Below are positions 36,415-48,553 of a stretch of DNA of 64,000 nucleotides, in pieces. The notes below the pieces were generated by a model. That model worked only from the letters and a program-made list of their open reading frames with translations, was not told the origin of the DNA and did not search any database. Source of the stretch: Roseburia porci. GTDB lineage: Bacteria > Bacillota > Clostridia > Lachnospirales > Lachnospiraceae. Within the stretch, counting starts at the first letter, position 1. The number at the start of each line of letters is the position of its first letter. The position numbers and the translations under genes are program-made. The stretch lies in NCBI RefSeq assembly GCF_009695765.1, contig NZ_VUNI01000002.1, positions 1 to 64,000 of the forward strand. Direction: 5' to 3'.

Positions 36415-37467
36415 GTGAAAACAGAACTGGCAAAAATCGATCCATTGCATATGGACGAGAAGGCAATGGAGCATGCAGGCAGACTGATCGCAGAAGGAGA
36501 ACTGGTCGCATTTCCGACCGAAACGGTATATGGACTTGGGGGAGACGCACTTCATCCGGAGGCTGCAAAAAAGATCTATGCAGCTAAGGGAAGACCATCG
36601 GATAATCCACTGATCGTACATATCGCTGAGTTTTCGGATCTTGAGAGAATCGCAAAGGAAGTGCCTGAACAGGCGCGGAAACTTGCAGATGCATTCTGGC
36701 CGGGACCGCTTACCATGATCGTGTGGAAGAATGACAGTGTCCCATATGCAACAACCGGGGGAATGGATACGGTTGCAGTAAGGATGCCGAATCATCCGGT
36801 TGCTCTGGAACTGATTCGAAAGAGCGGATGTCTCATCGCAGCACCGAGTGCCAATACATCCGGAAGACCAAGCCCGACAGAGGCTGCACATGTTGCAGAG
36901 GATCTGGAGGGAAAGATCGCAATGATACTGGATGGAGGACCGGTGAAAATCGGAATCGAATCTACAATTGTTGATCTTACAGAGAAGACACCGATGATAT
37001 TACGGCCTGGATATATCACACCGCAGATGTTGTCGGAAGTACTGGGTGAACCGGTAGAGATCGATCCTGGAATTATCGCGGCAGACGATACAAGGAAGCC
37101 GAAAGCACCAGGAATGAAATATAAACATTATGCACCGAAGGCAGATCTTGTTCTTGTGGATGGAGCAAAAGATGCAGTCATTGCAAAAATCAATGAACTC
37201 GCCGGAGAGAAGAAGAAAGCAGGTAAGAAGGTCGCTGTTATCGCGACAGAGGAAACAAGGAATGCATATCAGGCGGACGTTATTTTATGTATCGGAAGCC
37301 GCATGGATGAAGATTCGATCGCACAGCATCTGTACAAGATCTTAAGAGACTGTGACGAACTTGAAGTAGATGCCATCTATTCAGAGAGTTTTGTTACTCC
37401 ACGAATCGGACAGGCAATTATGAACCGGCTGCTCAAGGCGGCAGGACATCAGGTGATTCATGTATAG
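36415..37467 (+). CDS. L-threonylcarbamoyladenylate synthase (Sua5-type)
   Basis: 350 residues, the long Sua5 form. It makes threonylcarbamoyl-AMP for the t6A37 modification of tRNAs reading ANN codons. The YrdC domain has FPTETVYGLGGDA, KGRPSDNPLIVHI and SANTSGRPSPTEA. A linker and the C-terminal Sua5 domain follow (about 240-345). The start is GTG at 36415 behind AGGAAGGA. It leads the tsaC-LMW phosphatase-upp-deaminase-atp cluster. Confidence 0.94.
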   Translation: MKTELAKIDPLHMDEKAMEHAGRLIAEGELVAFPTETVYGLGGDALHPEAAKKIYAAKGRPSDNPLIVHIAEFSDLERIAKEVPEQARKLADAFWPGPLTMIVWKNDSVPYATTGGMDTVAVRMPNHPVALELIRKSGCLIAAPSANTSGRPSPTEAAHVAEDLEGKIAMILDGGPVKIGIESTIVDLTEKTPMILRPGYITPQMLSEVLGEPVEIDPGIIAADDTRKPKAPGMKYKHYAPKADLVLVDGAKDAVIAKINELAGEKKKAGKKVAVIATEETRNAYQADVILCIGSRMDEDSIAQHLYKILRDCDELEVDAIYSESFVTPRIGQAIMNRLLKAAGHQVIHV

Positions 37468-37490
37468 GACAGAATAGAAAAGGAAAAAAT

Positions 37491-37940
37491 ATGAAGGAAT
37501 ATAACAGGATTATTTTTGTCGGACAGAGCGGAACCAGCCGTGAACCGATGGCGGCAGGAATATTTCAGGATTTTACAACCAGAAGACCGTTCGAAGTTCT
37601 GGCAAGAGGGCTTGTGGTACTTTTTCCGGAACCGATGAATCAGAAAGCAGAAGCAGTACTCATCAGTAACGGAATCAATACGGAGGATTTTATCTCGGTA
37701 CAGCTGACGGAAGAAGATCTGACAGAAGATACGCTGGTGCTTGCCATGGAAGAAGCGCAGAAAGAGAAGATTCTTGAACAGTATGAGCCACAGTTCCCGG
37801 AGAATATCCAGGTTCTGACCGAATTTGTTGGAGATGAGCTTGAGATTCTTGATCCGTATGGGGGCGCATTACAGGCATACGGTCTCTGCTATGAGACTTT
37901 GCGTAAGAGCATCAAAAAATTAGTAAATATGTTGAACTAA
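37491..37940 (+). CDS. Low-molecular-weight phosphatase homologue without the catalytic cysteine
   Basis: 149 residues. The fold matches LMW protein-tyrosine phosphatases: RIIFV, P-loop-like segment, PMA, then DP (121-122) near the C-terminus where the general acid lies. The normal loop is V-C-x5-R-S-P-M-A. Here it reads [12 protein letters not shown], so the nucleophilic Cys is Gly11 while Arg17 is kept. The enzyme should be unable to form a phosphocysteine and is probably a pseudophosphatase or binding protein. It sits where Clostridia normally encode the active enzyme, between tsaC and upp; rpiB, often also there, is absent. Confidence 0.8.
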   Translation: MKEYNRIIFVGQSGTSREPMAAGIFQDFTTRRPFEVLARGLVVLFPEPMNQKAEAVLISNGINTEDFISVQLTEEDLTEDTLVLAMEEAQKEKILEQYEPQFPENIQVLTEFVGDELEILDPYGGALQAYGLCYETLRKSIKKLVNMLN

Positions 37941-37951
37941 GGAGAATAAAT

Positions 37952-38581
37952 ATGTCAAAAGTAGTAGTAATGGATCACCCATTGATCCAGCACAAGATTG
38001 GAATCATGAGAAGAACAGATACCGGATCCAAGGATTTCCGTACACTGGTAAGCGAGGTTGCCATGCTTGAGTGTTATGAGGCGACGAGAGATCTGGAGCT
38101 TACGGATGTTGAGATCCAGACTCCGATCTGCACCACGACTGTGAAAGAATTAAAAGGAAAGAAGCTTGCAGTTGTACCAATTTTACGAGCAGGTCTTGGA
38201 ATGGTAGACGGAATGCTTGAAATGATCCCGGCTGCAAAAGTTGGACATATCGGACTTTACCGTGATCCTGAGACAGCAGAACCGGTAGAATATTACTGCA
38301 AACTTCCGGAAGACTGCGCAAACCGTGAAGTGTTTGTTGTAGATCCGATGCTTGCTACCGGTGGTTCCGCAGTGGCTGCCATCCAGATGCTCAAAGACAA
38401 GGGCGTAAAAAATATCCATTTTATGTGCATCATTGCAGCACCGGAAGGTGTAAAACGCATGAAAGAAGAGCACCCGGATGTGGATCTGATCATTGGGGCT
38501 TTAGATGACCACTTAAATGAACACAAATATATCGTTCCGGGACTTGGAGACGCAGGAGACCGTATCTTCGGCACCAAATAA
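37952..38581 (+). CDS. upp: Uracil phosphoribosyltransferase
   Basis: 209 residues. It converts uracil and PRPP to UMP in pyrimidine salvage. Signatures are [14 protein letters not shown] and the PRPP-binding loop [12 protein letters not shown]. The end has [14 protein letters not shown]. It precedes a dCMP deaminase gene, so pyrimidine salvage genes are together. Confidence 0.97.
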   Translation: MSKVVVMDHPLIQHKIGIMRRTDTGSKDFRTLVSEVAMLECYEATRDLELTDVEIQTPICTTTVKELKGKKLAVVPILRAGLGMVDGMLEMIPAAKVGHIGLYRDPETAEPVEYYCKLPEDCANREVFVVDPMLATGGSAVAAIQMLKDKGVKNIHFMCIIAAPEGVKRMKEEHPDVDLIIGALDDHLNEHKYIVPGLGDAGDRIFGTK

Positions 38582-38595
38582 TCGAGGGTAAATTT

Positions 38596-39081
38596 ATGGC
38601 TGAGACAACAAAAAGAGAAGACTATATTAGCTGGGATGAATATTTTATGGGAGTCGCAATGTTATCCGGCATGAGGTCGAAAGACCCGAATACGCAGGTT
38701 GGAGCCTGCATTGTAAGCTCGGAGCACAAGATTCTTTCCATGGGATACAACGGATTTCCGACAGGCTGTTCGGATGATGAGTTTCCATGGACAAGAGAGG
38801 GCGATGACAATAAGTATTTTTATACAACGCACAGTGAATTGAATGCAATTCTGAATTACCGTGGCGGAAGCCTCGAGGGAGCGACCATGTATGTTACGCT
38901 TTTCCCATGTAACGAATGTGCGAAAGCGATTATACAGGCCGGAATAAAAGAACTTATTTATGCAGATGATAAATACGAGCACACAATGTCAGTGATCGCC
39001 TCAAAGAGGATGTTAAAATCCGCTGGCGTGAAATTCAAGCGGTATGAATATACCGGAAGACGAATTGAGATGACATTATGA
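38596..39081 (+). CDS. Deoxycytidylate (dCMP) deaminase
   Basis: 161 residues. The zinc-deaminase motifs are HSELNAI (His and catalytic Glu) and PCNECAK (two Cys). The N-terminal SKDPNTQVGACIV is typical of ComEB/dCMP deaminases, which supply dUMP for thymidylate synthesis. Its stop overlaps the first ATP synthase cluster gene by 4 nt. Confidence 0.93.
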   Translation: MAETTKREDYISWDEYFMGVAMLSGMRSKDPNTQVGACIVSSEHKILSMGYNGFPTGCSDDEFPWTREGDDNKYFYTTHSELNAILNYRGGSLEGATMYVTLFPCNECAKAIIQAGIKELIYADDKYEHTMSVIASKRMLKSAGVKFKRYEYTGRRIEMTL

Positions 39082-39335
39082 AGCAGAATAATAATAGACA
39101 GGTCTGGGATTCACTGATCCTTGTTTTCCAGTTTGGCATCAATATGATCGTGCCAATTGTGATGTGCACGCTGATCGGCGTGTGGATCGGTGATAAATTT
39201 GACATTTCGTGGATTGTCATTCCGTTGTTCTTTATGGGAGCTCTGGCGGGGGGCCAGAACATTTACCGGATGACAAAGAAAATGTACCAGACACATAATG
39301 GAAAAGGTAAGAAGAATGCTGAGAAGAATGAATAA
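39078..39335 (+). CDS. AtpZ/AtpI-family small membrane protein
   Basis: 85 residues with two hydrophobic helices (VFQFGINMIVPIVMCTLIG, then WIVIPLFFMGALAGG) and a Lys-rich tail. It matches the AtpZ family encoded at the head of many Firmicutes atp operons, thought to help in c-ring assembly or Mg2+/Ca2+ supply. It overlaps both neighbours. Confidence 0.85.
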   Translation: MKQNNNRQVWDSLILVFQFGINMIVPIVMCTLIGVWIGDKFDISWIVIPLFFMGALAGGQNIYRMTKKMYQTHNGKGKKNAEKNE

Positions 39336-39732
39336 TGCATTACCGGGGCTTGTCATAGGCATCATTGTCTATGGGATTGTGATCCAGTTTACAGGGGTGT
39401 GGTTTGTAGCGGATAAACTCCGTTATTCCACAGGACTCTGGATTGGAATTGCAGCCGCAATTGGGATGGCAATCAATCTTGCTACCGTCATACGCGACTC
39501 CGTGGAGATGGAATCCACAGAGGGCGCGAATCGCAGAATTATCACAAAGTCAGTATTGCGCTACGTCATAGTGGTAATTCTGTTTTTTATTTTAGGCTAT
39601 TTTAAACTGGGAAATCTGTTTACCGCTTTTATCGGAGTATTCGGCCTGAAGGTATCCGCGTATCTTCAGCCGGTGTTTTACCGGTTGGCAGACAGAATAT
39701 CAGGTGGAAGCGAACAAGCTTCCGAATCATAA
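39316..39732 (+). CDS. atpI: ATP synthase subunit I (AtpI)
   Basis: About 138 residues with four predicted helices. The family assists c-ring assembly and is encoded first in atp operons. The start is uncertain: ATG 39316 (with AAAAGG upstream) and ATG 39298 are both in frame. The gene overlaps the end of atpZ by about 20 nt. Confidence 0.82.
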   Translation: MLRRMNNALPGLVIGIIVYGIVIQFTGVWFVADKLRYSTGLWIGIAAAIGMAINLATVIRDSVEMESTEGANRRIITKSVLRYVIVVILFFILGYFKLGNLFTAFIGVFGLKVSAYLQPVFYRLADRISGGSEQASES

Positions 39733-39761
39733 ATAGTAAAACTTTATAAGGAGGTGACTTT

Positions 39762-40499
39762 GTGAATCAAGCAATTTTATTGTCCTCCAGTGCCGATAAT
39801 ATCGATTTTATGATACACGGTATATTTTCCTTTCATCTTTTTGGACAGGAAATCTGGATTACGACATCACATGTGTGCATTCTGATCGTTATGGCGATCA
39901 TACTTATTTTTGCAATTGTTGCAAATCGTAAACTGGCACACGCAAGTGAGATCCCGAGCGGATTTCAGAATGTTGTCGAGCTGATTGTAGAAAAGCTTGA
40001 TGGAATGGTCAGCGGTACCATGGGTAAATGGGCACCGAAATTTGTGAACTATATCAGTACGATCTTTATTTTCATACTGATGAGTAACATATCCGGTCTG
40101 TTTGGATTAAGACCGCCGACAGCAGATTATGGAACTACGCTTGCACTTGGTCTGATTACGTTTTTCCTGATTCATATCAATCAGTTCAAGCATCAGAGCG
40201 GAAAACAGATCTGGAGAGACATGTGTTCACCATTACCACCGTGGCTGCCTATCTGGTTCCCAATCAACCTGATCAGTGAGATTGCAGTTCCGATTTCACT
40301 GTCACTGCGTTTGTTCGCAAACGTTTTGTCAGGAACCGTTATGATGGCGCTCGTGTATGGTCTGCTTGGAAAGATCGCTGTGATCTGGCCGGCAGCACTC
40401 CATGTATATTTTGACTTGTTCTCCGGAGCAATTCAGACATACGTATTCTGTATGTTGACCATGACATACATCGCTCAGGCATGTGATGCCGAGGAGTAA
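39762..40499 (+). CDS. atpB: ATP synthase subunit a
   Basis: 245 residues, five to six membrane helices. The essential Arg is in the ISLSLRLFANVLSG helix. FNLISEIA-like PINLISEIAVPI is also typical. The subunit forms the half-channels for ions against the c ring. It starts at GTG 39762 behind AAGGAGGTGA. Confidence 0.95.
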   Translation: MNQAILLSSSADNIDFMIHGIFSFHLFGQEIWITTSHVCILIVMAIILIFAIVANRKLAHASEIPSGFQNVVELIVEKLDGMVSGTMGKWAPKFVNYISTIFIFILMSNISGLFGLRPPTADYGTTLALGLITFFLIHINQFKHQSGKQIWRDMCSPLPPWLPIWFPINLISEIAVPISLSLRLFANVLSGTVMMALVYGLLGKIAVIWPAALHVYFDLFSGAIQTYVFCMLTMTYIAQACDAEE

Positions 40500-40874
<375 letters not shown>

Positions 40875-40930
40875 AAATGGTTTGGAAACACGCGTAAGCG
40901 GAACAAATCACGTGGAAAGGAGAGTTAAGA

Positions 40931-41448
40931 TTGCTCGCACAGGAATATTTAAGACTATTTAATCTTGATGCCCAGCTTTTGTTTGATTCAGCATTACTGG
41001 CAATTTCCATATTTGTTTTATTCCTGCTTTTATCCTACTTATTGTTCAATCCTGCAAGAAAGCTGTTAAAAGACAGACAGGACCGGATCAATAACGATAT
41101 TACATCTGCAGAGGCAGACAAAGAAGCAGCGAAGGCATTAAAAGCTGAGTATGAAGCAAAATTAAAGGACGTCAATAAAGAAGCGGAAGCAATTCTTGCA
41201 GAGGCACGTCAGAAAGCCATCCGAAATCAGGCTAAGATCGTGGATGAAGCAAAAGAAGAAGCTTCCCGTATCATCAAAAGAGCACAGTCAGAGGCTGAGC
41301 TTGAGAAGAAACACGCAATGGATGATGTTAAACAGGAGATGATCCAGATTGCATCGATGATGGCGGCAAAAGTTGTATCCGCATCGATCGATACCCAGAT
41401 TCAGGATACCCTGGTAGACGAAACATTAAAAGAAATGGGTGAATCGAC

Positions 41449-41464
<16 letters not shown>
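40931..41464 (+). CDS. atpF: ATP synthase subunit b
   Basis: 177 residues. One N-terminal membrane helix (about 20-40) is followed by a long charged coiled coil forming the stator stalk. It starts at TTG 40931 behind AAAGGAG. The end overlaps atpH by 16 nt. Confidence 0.93.
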
Positions 41465-43520
<2,056 letters not shown>

Positions 43521-43541
43521 TGGCAGAAAGTAGGTGGTAAA

Positions 43542-44402
43542 ATGGCCTCCATGCGAGACATTAAGCGAAGAAAAAGCAGCATACAAAGTACGCAGCAGAT
43601 CACCAAAGCCATGAAGCTCGTTTCTACCGTAAAACTTCAAAAGGCAAAGAGTCATGCAGAACAGACAGATCCATATTTCAACTACATGTACCATACCGTA
43701 AGTTCAATGCTTGCCAAAAGCGGAAATATCAACCACCCGTATCTTACGGGGGGCGATTCCACCAAAAAGGCAGTGGTTGTGATCACATCGAACCGTGGTC
43801 TGGCCGGTGGATACAATTCGAACATTGTGAAACTTATCACAGGCAATGAGGATTTGAAGAAAGAGGATCTGGAGATTTATGCAGTCGGTGGAAAAGGTGT
43901 AGAAGGCTTAAGCCGCCGCGGTTACCATATTGTTTCGGATGATTCTGCAATTATGGAAGCACCATCTTACCCGGATGCAGCGGCACTTTGCAAAAAGGTG
44001 CTGGATTCCTTTGCAAAGGGAGAGATCGGTGAGATCTATCTTGCTTATACTCATTTTAAAAATACTGTCAGTCACGAACCTAAGCTGATCCGTCTGCTCC
44101 CGGTAGACATTAAAGCACAGGAAGAGACCGACGAGGCATCCAATGTTCTTATGAACTATGAGCCAAATGAGGAAGAAGCACTTGATATGATCATTCCGAA
44201 ATACGTAACAAGCCTTTTTTACGGAGCTTTGGTAGAGGCAGTAGCCAGTGAAAACGGAGCCCGAATGCAGGCGATGGATTCTGCGACCAGCAATGCGGAG
44301 GATATGATCAGTGATCTGTCCCTGAAGTATAACAGAGCACGTCAGGGTTCGATCACGCAGGAATTAACGGAGATCATTGCCGGTGCGAATGCAATCGAAT
44401 AA
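43542..44402 (+). CDS. atpG: ATP synthase subunit gamma
   Basis: 286 residues. This is the central rotor shaft: coiled-coil N-terminus (MASMRDIKRRKSSIQSTQQI), a globular middle (SNRGLAGGYN) and a C-terminal helix ending in RQGSITQELTEIIAGANAI. Confidence 0.96.
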   Translation: MASMRDIKRRKSSIQSTQQITKAMKLVSTVKLQKAKSHAEQTDPYFNYMYHTVSSMLAKSGNINHPYLTGGDSTKKAVVVITSNRGLAGGYNSNIVKLITGNEDLKKEDLEIYAVGGKGVEGLSRRGYHIVSDDSAIMEAPSYPDAAALCKKVLDSFAKGEIGEIYLAYTHFKNTVSHEPKLIRLLPVDIKAQEETDEASNVLMNYEPNEEEALDMIIPKYVTSLFYGALVEAVASENGARMQAMDSATSNAEDMISDLSLKYNRARQGSITQELTEIIAGANAIE

Positions 44403-44439
44403 TGTGCTGCAGCAATCACATAAATAATAATCATCATAA

Positions 44440-45843
<1,404 letters not shown>

Positions 45844-45854
45844 GAGGTGAGGCT

Positions 45855-46262
45855 ATGGCAGATAATATGTTTAAAGTAGAGATCATTACACCGGACCGTG
45901 TATTTTATACCGGGGACGCAGACATGATCGAATTTAATACCGTACAGGGACAGATCGGTGTATACAGGAATCACATTCCGCTCACGACAGTGCTTGAGCC
46001 GGGACTTGTCACGATCCATGAAGGAGATGTGCAGAAAGTAGCAGCAGTGCATGCCGGCTTTGCAGAGATCTTAAATGACCGTGTCACACTTCTGGCAGAG
46101 GTCGCTGAGTGGCCGGAGGAGATCGATGTTGCCCGCGCTGAGGCAGCAAAAGAGCGTGCCGAGCAGCGTCTGATCAGCAAAAATGCCGAGCTTGACATCA
46201 AGCGCGCAGAATTTGCCCTGCATAAAGCTTTGACACGTATCAGTGCGGCAGAGTACCGATAG
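45855..46262 (+). CDS. atpC: ATP synthase subunit epsilon
   Basis: 135 residues. The beta-sandwich N-terminal domain has FNTVQGQIGVYRNHIPL, and the C-terminal two-helix domain inhibits hydrolysis in many bacteria. It is the last gene of the operon, followed by a terminator. Confidence 0.96.
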   Translation: MADNMFKVEIITPDRVFYTGDADMIEFNTVQGQIGVYRNHIPLTTVLEPGLVTIHEGDVQKVAAVHAGFAEILNDRVTLLAEVAEWPEEIDVARAEAAKERAEQRLISKNAELDIKRAEFALHKALTRISAAEYR

Positions 46263-46289
46263 AGCAAATTTAATATACGGACAATAAAC

Positions 46290-46330
46290 CACCCCGGATC
46301 ACGAGGATACTTGTGATTCGGGGTGATTTT
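46290..46330 (+). terminator. Terminator of the atp operon
   Basis: A 13-bp stem (46290-46302 with 46313-46325) has a 10-nt loop and is followed by a short T-rich tract. Confidence 0.85.
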
Positions 46331-46400
46331 ATTGTCGCATATGGGGTGATATGTTATCATGGAATATAACATATTACACGAGAGAGGACAGACAGCAATT

Positions 46401-47642
46401 ATGGAAACAACCTATAGAACATTACTCAAAAATAAGAACTACCGACGTCTGTTTTTCGCAAATATGATAAACCGGCTTGGAGATTCCGTGGACACGCTGG
46501 CATTTCCCTGGCTGGTATATGCGTTTACCGGAGAGGGAACATGGGCGGCAATCGTATTTGCGGTGAATAAAATACCCTCGGTCTTATTTTTGCCATTGTC
46601 AGGAGCGTATGTGGAAAAGAAGATCAAGAAAAATATTATGATCCTCTGTGACATGATCCGCGCATTGCTTGTTGCAGTTCTTTTGATCTGTATGAATACG
46701 AACACACTGAGTCTGATTGTACTTATTCTTTTCTCATTTCTGATCTCGGCAGCGGAGGCTTTCCGTATTCCAGCCGGAGTATCTTTTATCACACAGCTTC
46801 TGGATGAAGATGAGCTTTCATACGGGGTTTCCCTGAACGTGCTTGTTTCCATGCTGGCAGAGGTTGCTGGTACAGGAATTGGAGGACTGATCATCAGCTG
46901 CCTGAACATCAATGCGGCATTTGTCGTTGATATTGCGACATTTGTACTGTCGATTGTGATGATCTGGATGATTATGAAGAAAGAAACGATTGCTGAAAAT
47001 CTGGAAAAGAAAAACAGTCTTATCATTTTTAAAGAGGGACTTCAATATGTAAAAAGTAAGAAAATATTGATCCGGGTTATCCTTTTTGCGGTCTTTGCAA
47101 ATGCGGTGATGGCGCCAATTGACTCTTTGCAGACACCTGTTGTGGTGGATATTTTGAAACAAAATGCAGCGTATCTGTCGTTGTTAAATATCTGTCTGAC
47201 AGTCGGAGTGCTGCTGGGAGGTGCAGTTTATCCAATCATCCAGAAGAAGGTTCGTTCCAGAGTGCTGTTTGGAATCAGTGGACTGTTTATTGCTTTTTTG
47301 TATGTTTTGATTGCTGTAATGGAGATCAGACAAATTGCAGCCGAAGGAATATGGTATTACGGAATTGCGTTGTGCTATTTATGCTATGGCGTCTTTGCCG
47401 GATTTATGACGACCGGATTAGGAATTTTACTGATGAAATATACGGATCAGGAATATATGTCAAGAACCAATACCATCTATACTGCAATTGGTGAGGCGGT
47501 TGTTCCTGTGGCTTCCGCAGCTACTGGAGTGCTGCTTAAGTTTTGCGGAATGGATAAGGTATTCCTGATCGTGGCAGTATGCATTGTGATCGTTCTTACA
47601 GCAGCAGGTATGTTAAACAATACTTCTTTATATAAAAAATAG
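46401..47642 (+). CDS. Major facilitator superfamily exporter
   Basis: About 413 residues with 12 predicted helices. The N-terminus reads LLKNKNYRRLFFANMINRLGDSV. This resembles the MFS_3/enterobactin-exporter-like group of 12-helix efflux proteins, often for drugs or siderophores. The substrate is not predictable. The ATG at 46401 has AGAGAGGA upstream; ATG 46359 is also in frame. A second, broken MFS gene of the same group lies at 56.7 kb. Confidence 0.82.
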   Translation: METTYRTLLKNKNYRRLFFANMINRLGDSVDTLAFPWLVYAFTGEGTWAAIVFAVNKIPSVLFLPLSGAYVEKKIKKNIMILCDMIRALLVAVLLICMNTNTLSLIVLILFSFLISAAEAFRIPAGVSFITQLLDEDELSYGVSLNVLVSMLAEVAGTGIGGLIISCLNINAAFVVDIATFVLSIVMIWMIMKKETIAENLEKKNSLIIFKEGLQYVKSKKILIRVILFAVFANAVMAPIDSLQTPVVVDILKQNAAYLSLLNICLTVGVLLGGAVYPIIQKKVRSRVLFGISGLFIAFLYVLIAVMEIRQIAAEGIWYYGIALCYLCYGVFAGFMTTGLGILLMKYTDQEYMSRTNTIYTAIGEAVVPVASAATGVLLKFCGMDKVFLIVAVCIVIVLTAAGMLNNTSLYKK

Positions 47643-47718
47643 TAGTTTTTTGAAGTTGCTATATGGTACAATAACTTTGATAGTATTGTAATGGTAAACA
47701 GATATGTTGGTGAGATGA

Positions 47719-48453
47719 ATGCAATTATTAATTGATAAAACAAAACTTGAACTTTTATTAGAACAAAAAAGAGAATATATAGGTAATAAGGTTACAGTCG
47801 ATGCAATTATTGCGGCGATATCTTTTTTACTATCTGCTTTTACTGCCAATTATGACAGCATTCTGGGAATTAATGGAATGGTTGTGAAAACCGTTTTTTG
47901 TTTTATTGGTATTTGTTATACGTTGAAAATTATTATAGATCTTTTGAAATGGAATAAAAATAAATATGATCATAAAAAACTGACAAAAGATATTATAAGT
48001 TTAGATATGATACAGCATAACCATTCACTTGTTGTGATTAGAGATACTTTTAAACAGCAAGCGGGACGTTTTCTTGTTTATTATGATGAGAGATGGGATT
48101 GTAAATTATTTTTAAATTTTAAAACTGTGAACGGAGATAATGAGACTGCCATACTGGAACGGGTGTCGGCATCTTTACAGATTCCAAAAGAAAACATTAG
48201 TGCAAGGTATCTTACATCGAGAGTGCAGGAAAAATACTCGGTGAGTCATGATGAAACGAGAGTTTATAATCACAGGTTATATGAAGTGGTGATTAATAGA
48301 TTTACAGATGATATGAAAAAAGATGATTTTGTAATAAATGGAGTACATTATTTTTGGATGACGATATCAGAGATGCAGAAGGATTCCAATATTATGACAA
48401 AAAACATGGATGTTGTGGATTTTGTGAATGAAACAATAATAAGCAGATCATAA
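47719..48453 (+). CDS. Orphan two-helix membrane protein with a beta-rich C-terminal domain
   Basis: 244 residues. Two hydrophobic helices lie at about 25-45 and 52-72, followed by a soluble domain of about 150 residues. The domain has alternating strands and ends YFWMTISEMQKDSNIMTKNM, then DVVDFV. That ending resembles the C-terminal part of Nudix domains, but there is no Nudix box (Gx5Ex7REUxEExGU). The gene is more AT-rich than its neighbours, which suggests transfer. 2TM plus beta-rich or Nudix-like proteins occur as effectors in nucleotide-signal defence systems; no partner enzyme is visible here. Function unknown. Confidence 0.65.
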   Translation: MQLLIDKTKLELLLEQKREYIGNKVTVDAIIAAISFLLSAFTANYDSILGINGMVVKTVFCFIGICYTLKIIIDLLKWNKNKYDHKKLTKDIISLDMIQHNHSLVVIRDTFKQQAGRFLVYYDERWDCKLFLNFKTVNGDNETAILERVSASLQIPKENISARYLTSRVQEKYSVSHDETRVYNHRLYEVVINRFTDDMKKDDFVINGVHYFWMTISEMQKDSNIMTKNMDVVDFVNETIISRS

Positions 48454-48461
48454 TCTGTATT

Positions 48462-48517
48462 TATCGGCAAAATATAACACGATTACTTTGCGTAAAAGTG
48501 GATATATTTTGCCGATA
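48462..48517. repeat. Perfect 15-bp inverted repeat between convergent genes
   Basis: TATCGGCAAAATATA (48462-48476) and its exact complement (48503-48517) flank 26 nt. There is no T-run on either side, so it is an atypical terminator; it could also be the scar of an insertion. Confidence 0.6.
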
Positions 48518-48553
48518 GCTATGTAAAGGAAAGGAAGGAAATGGGGACTTATG

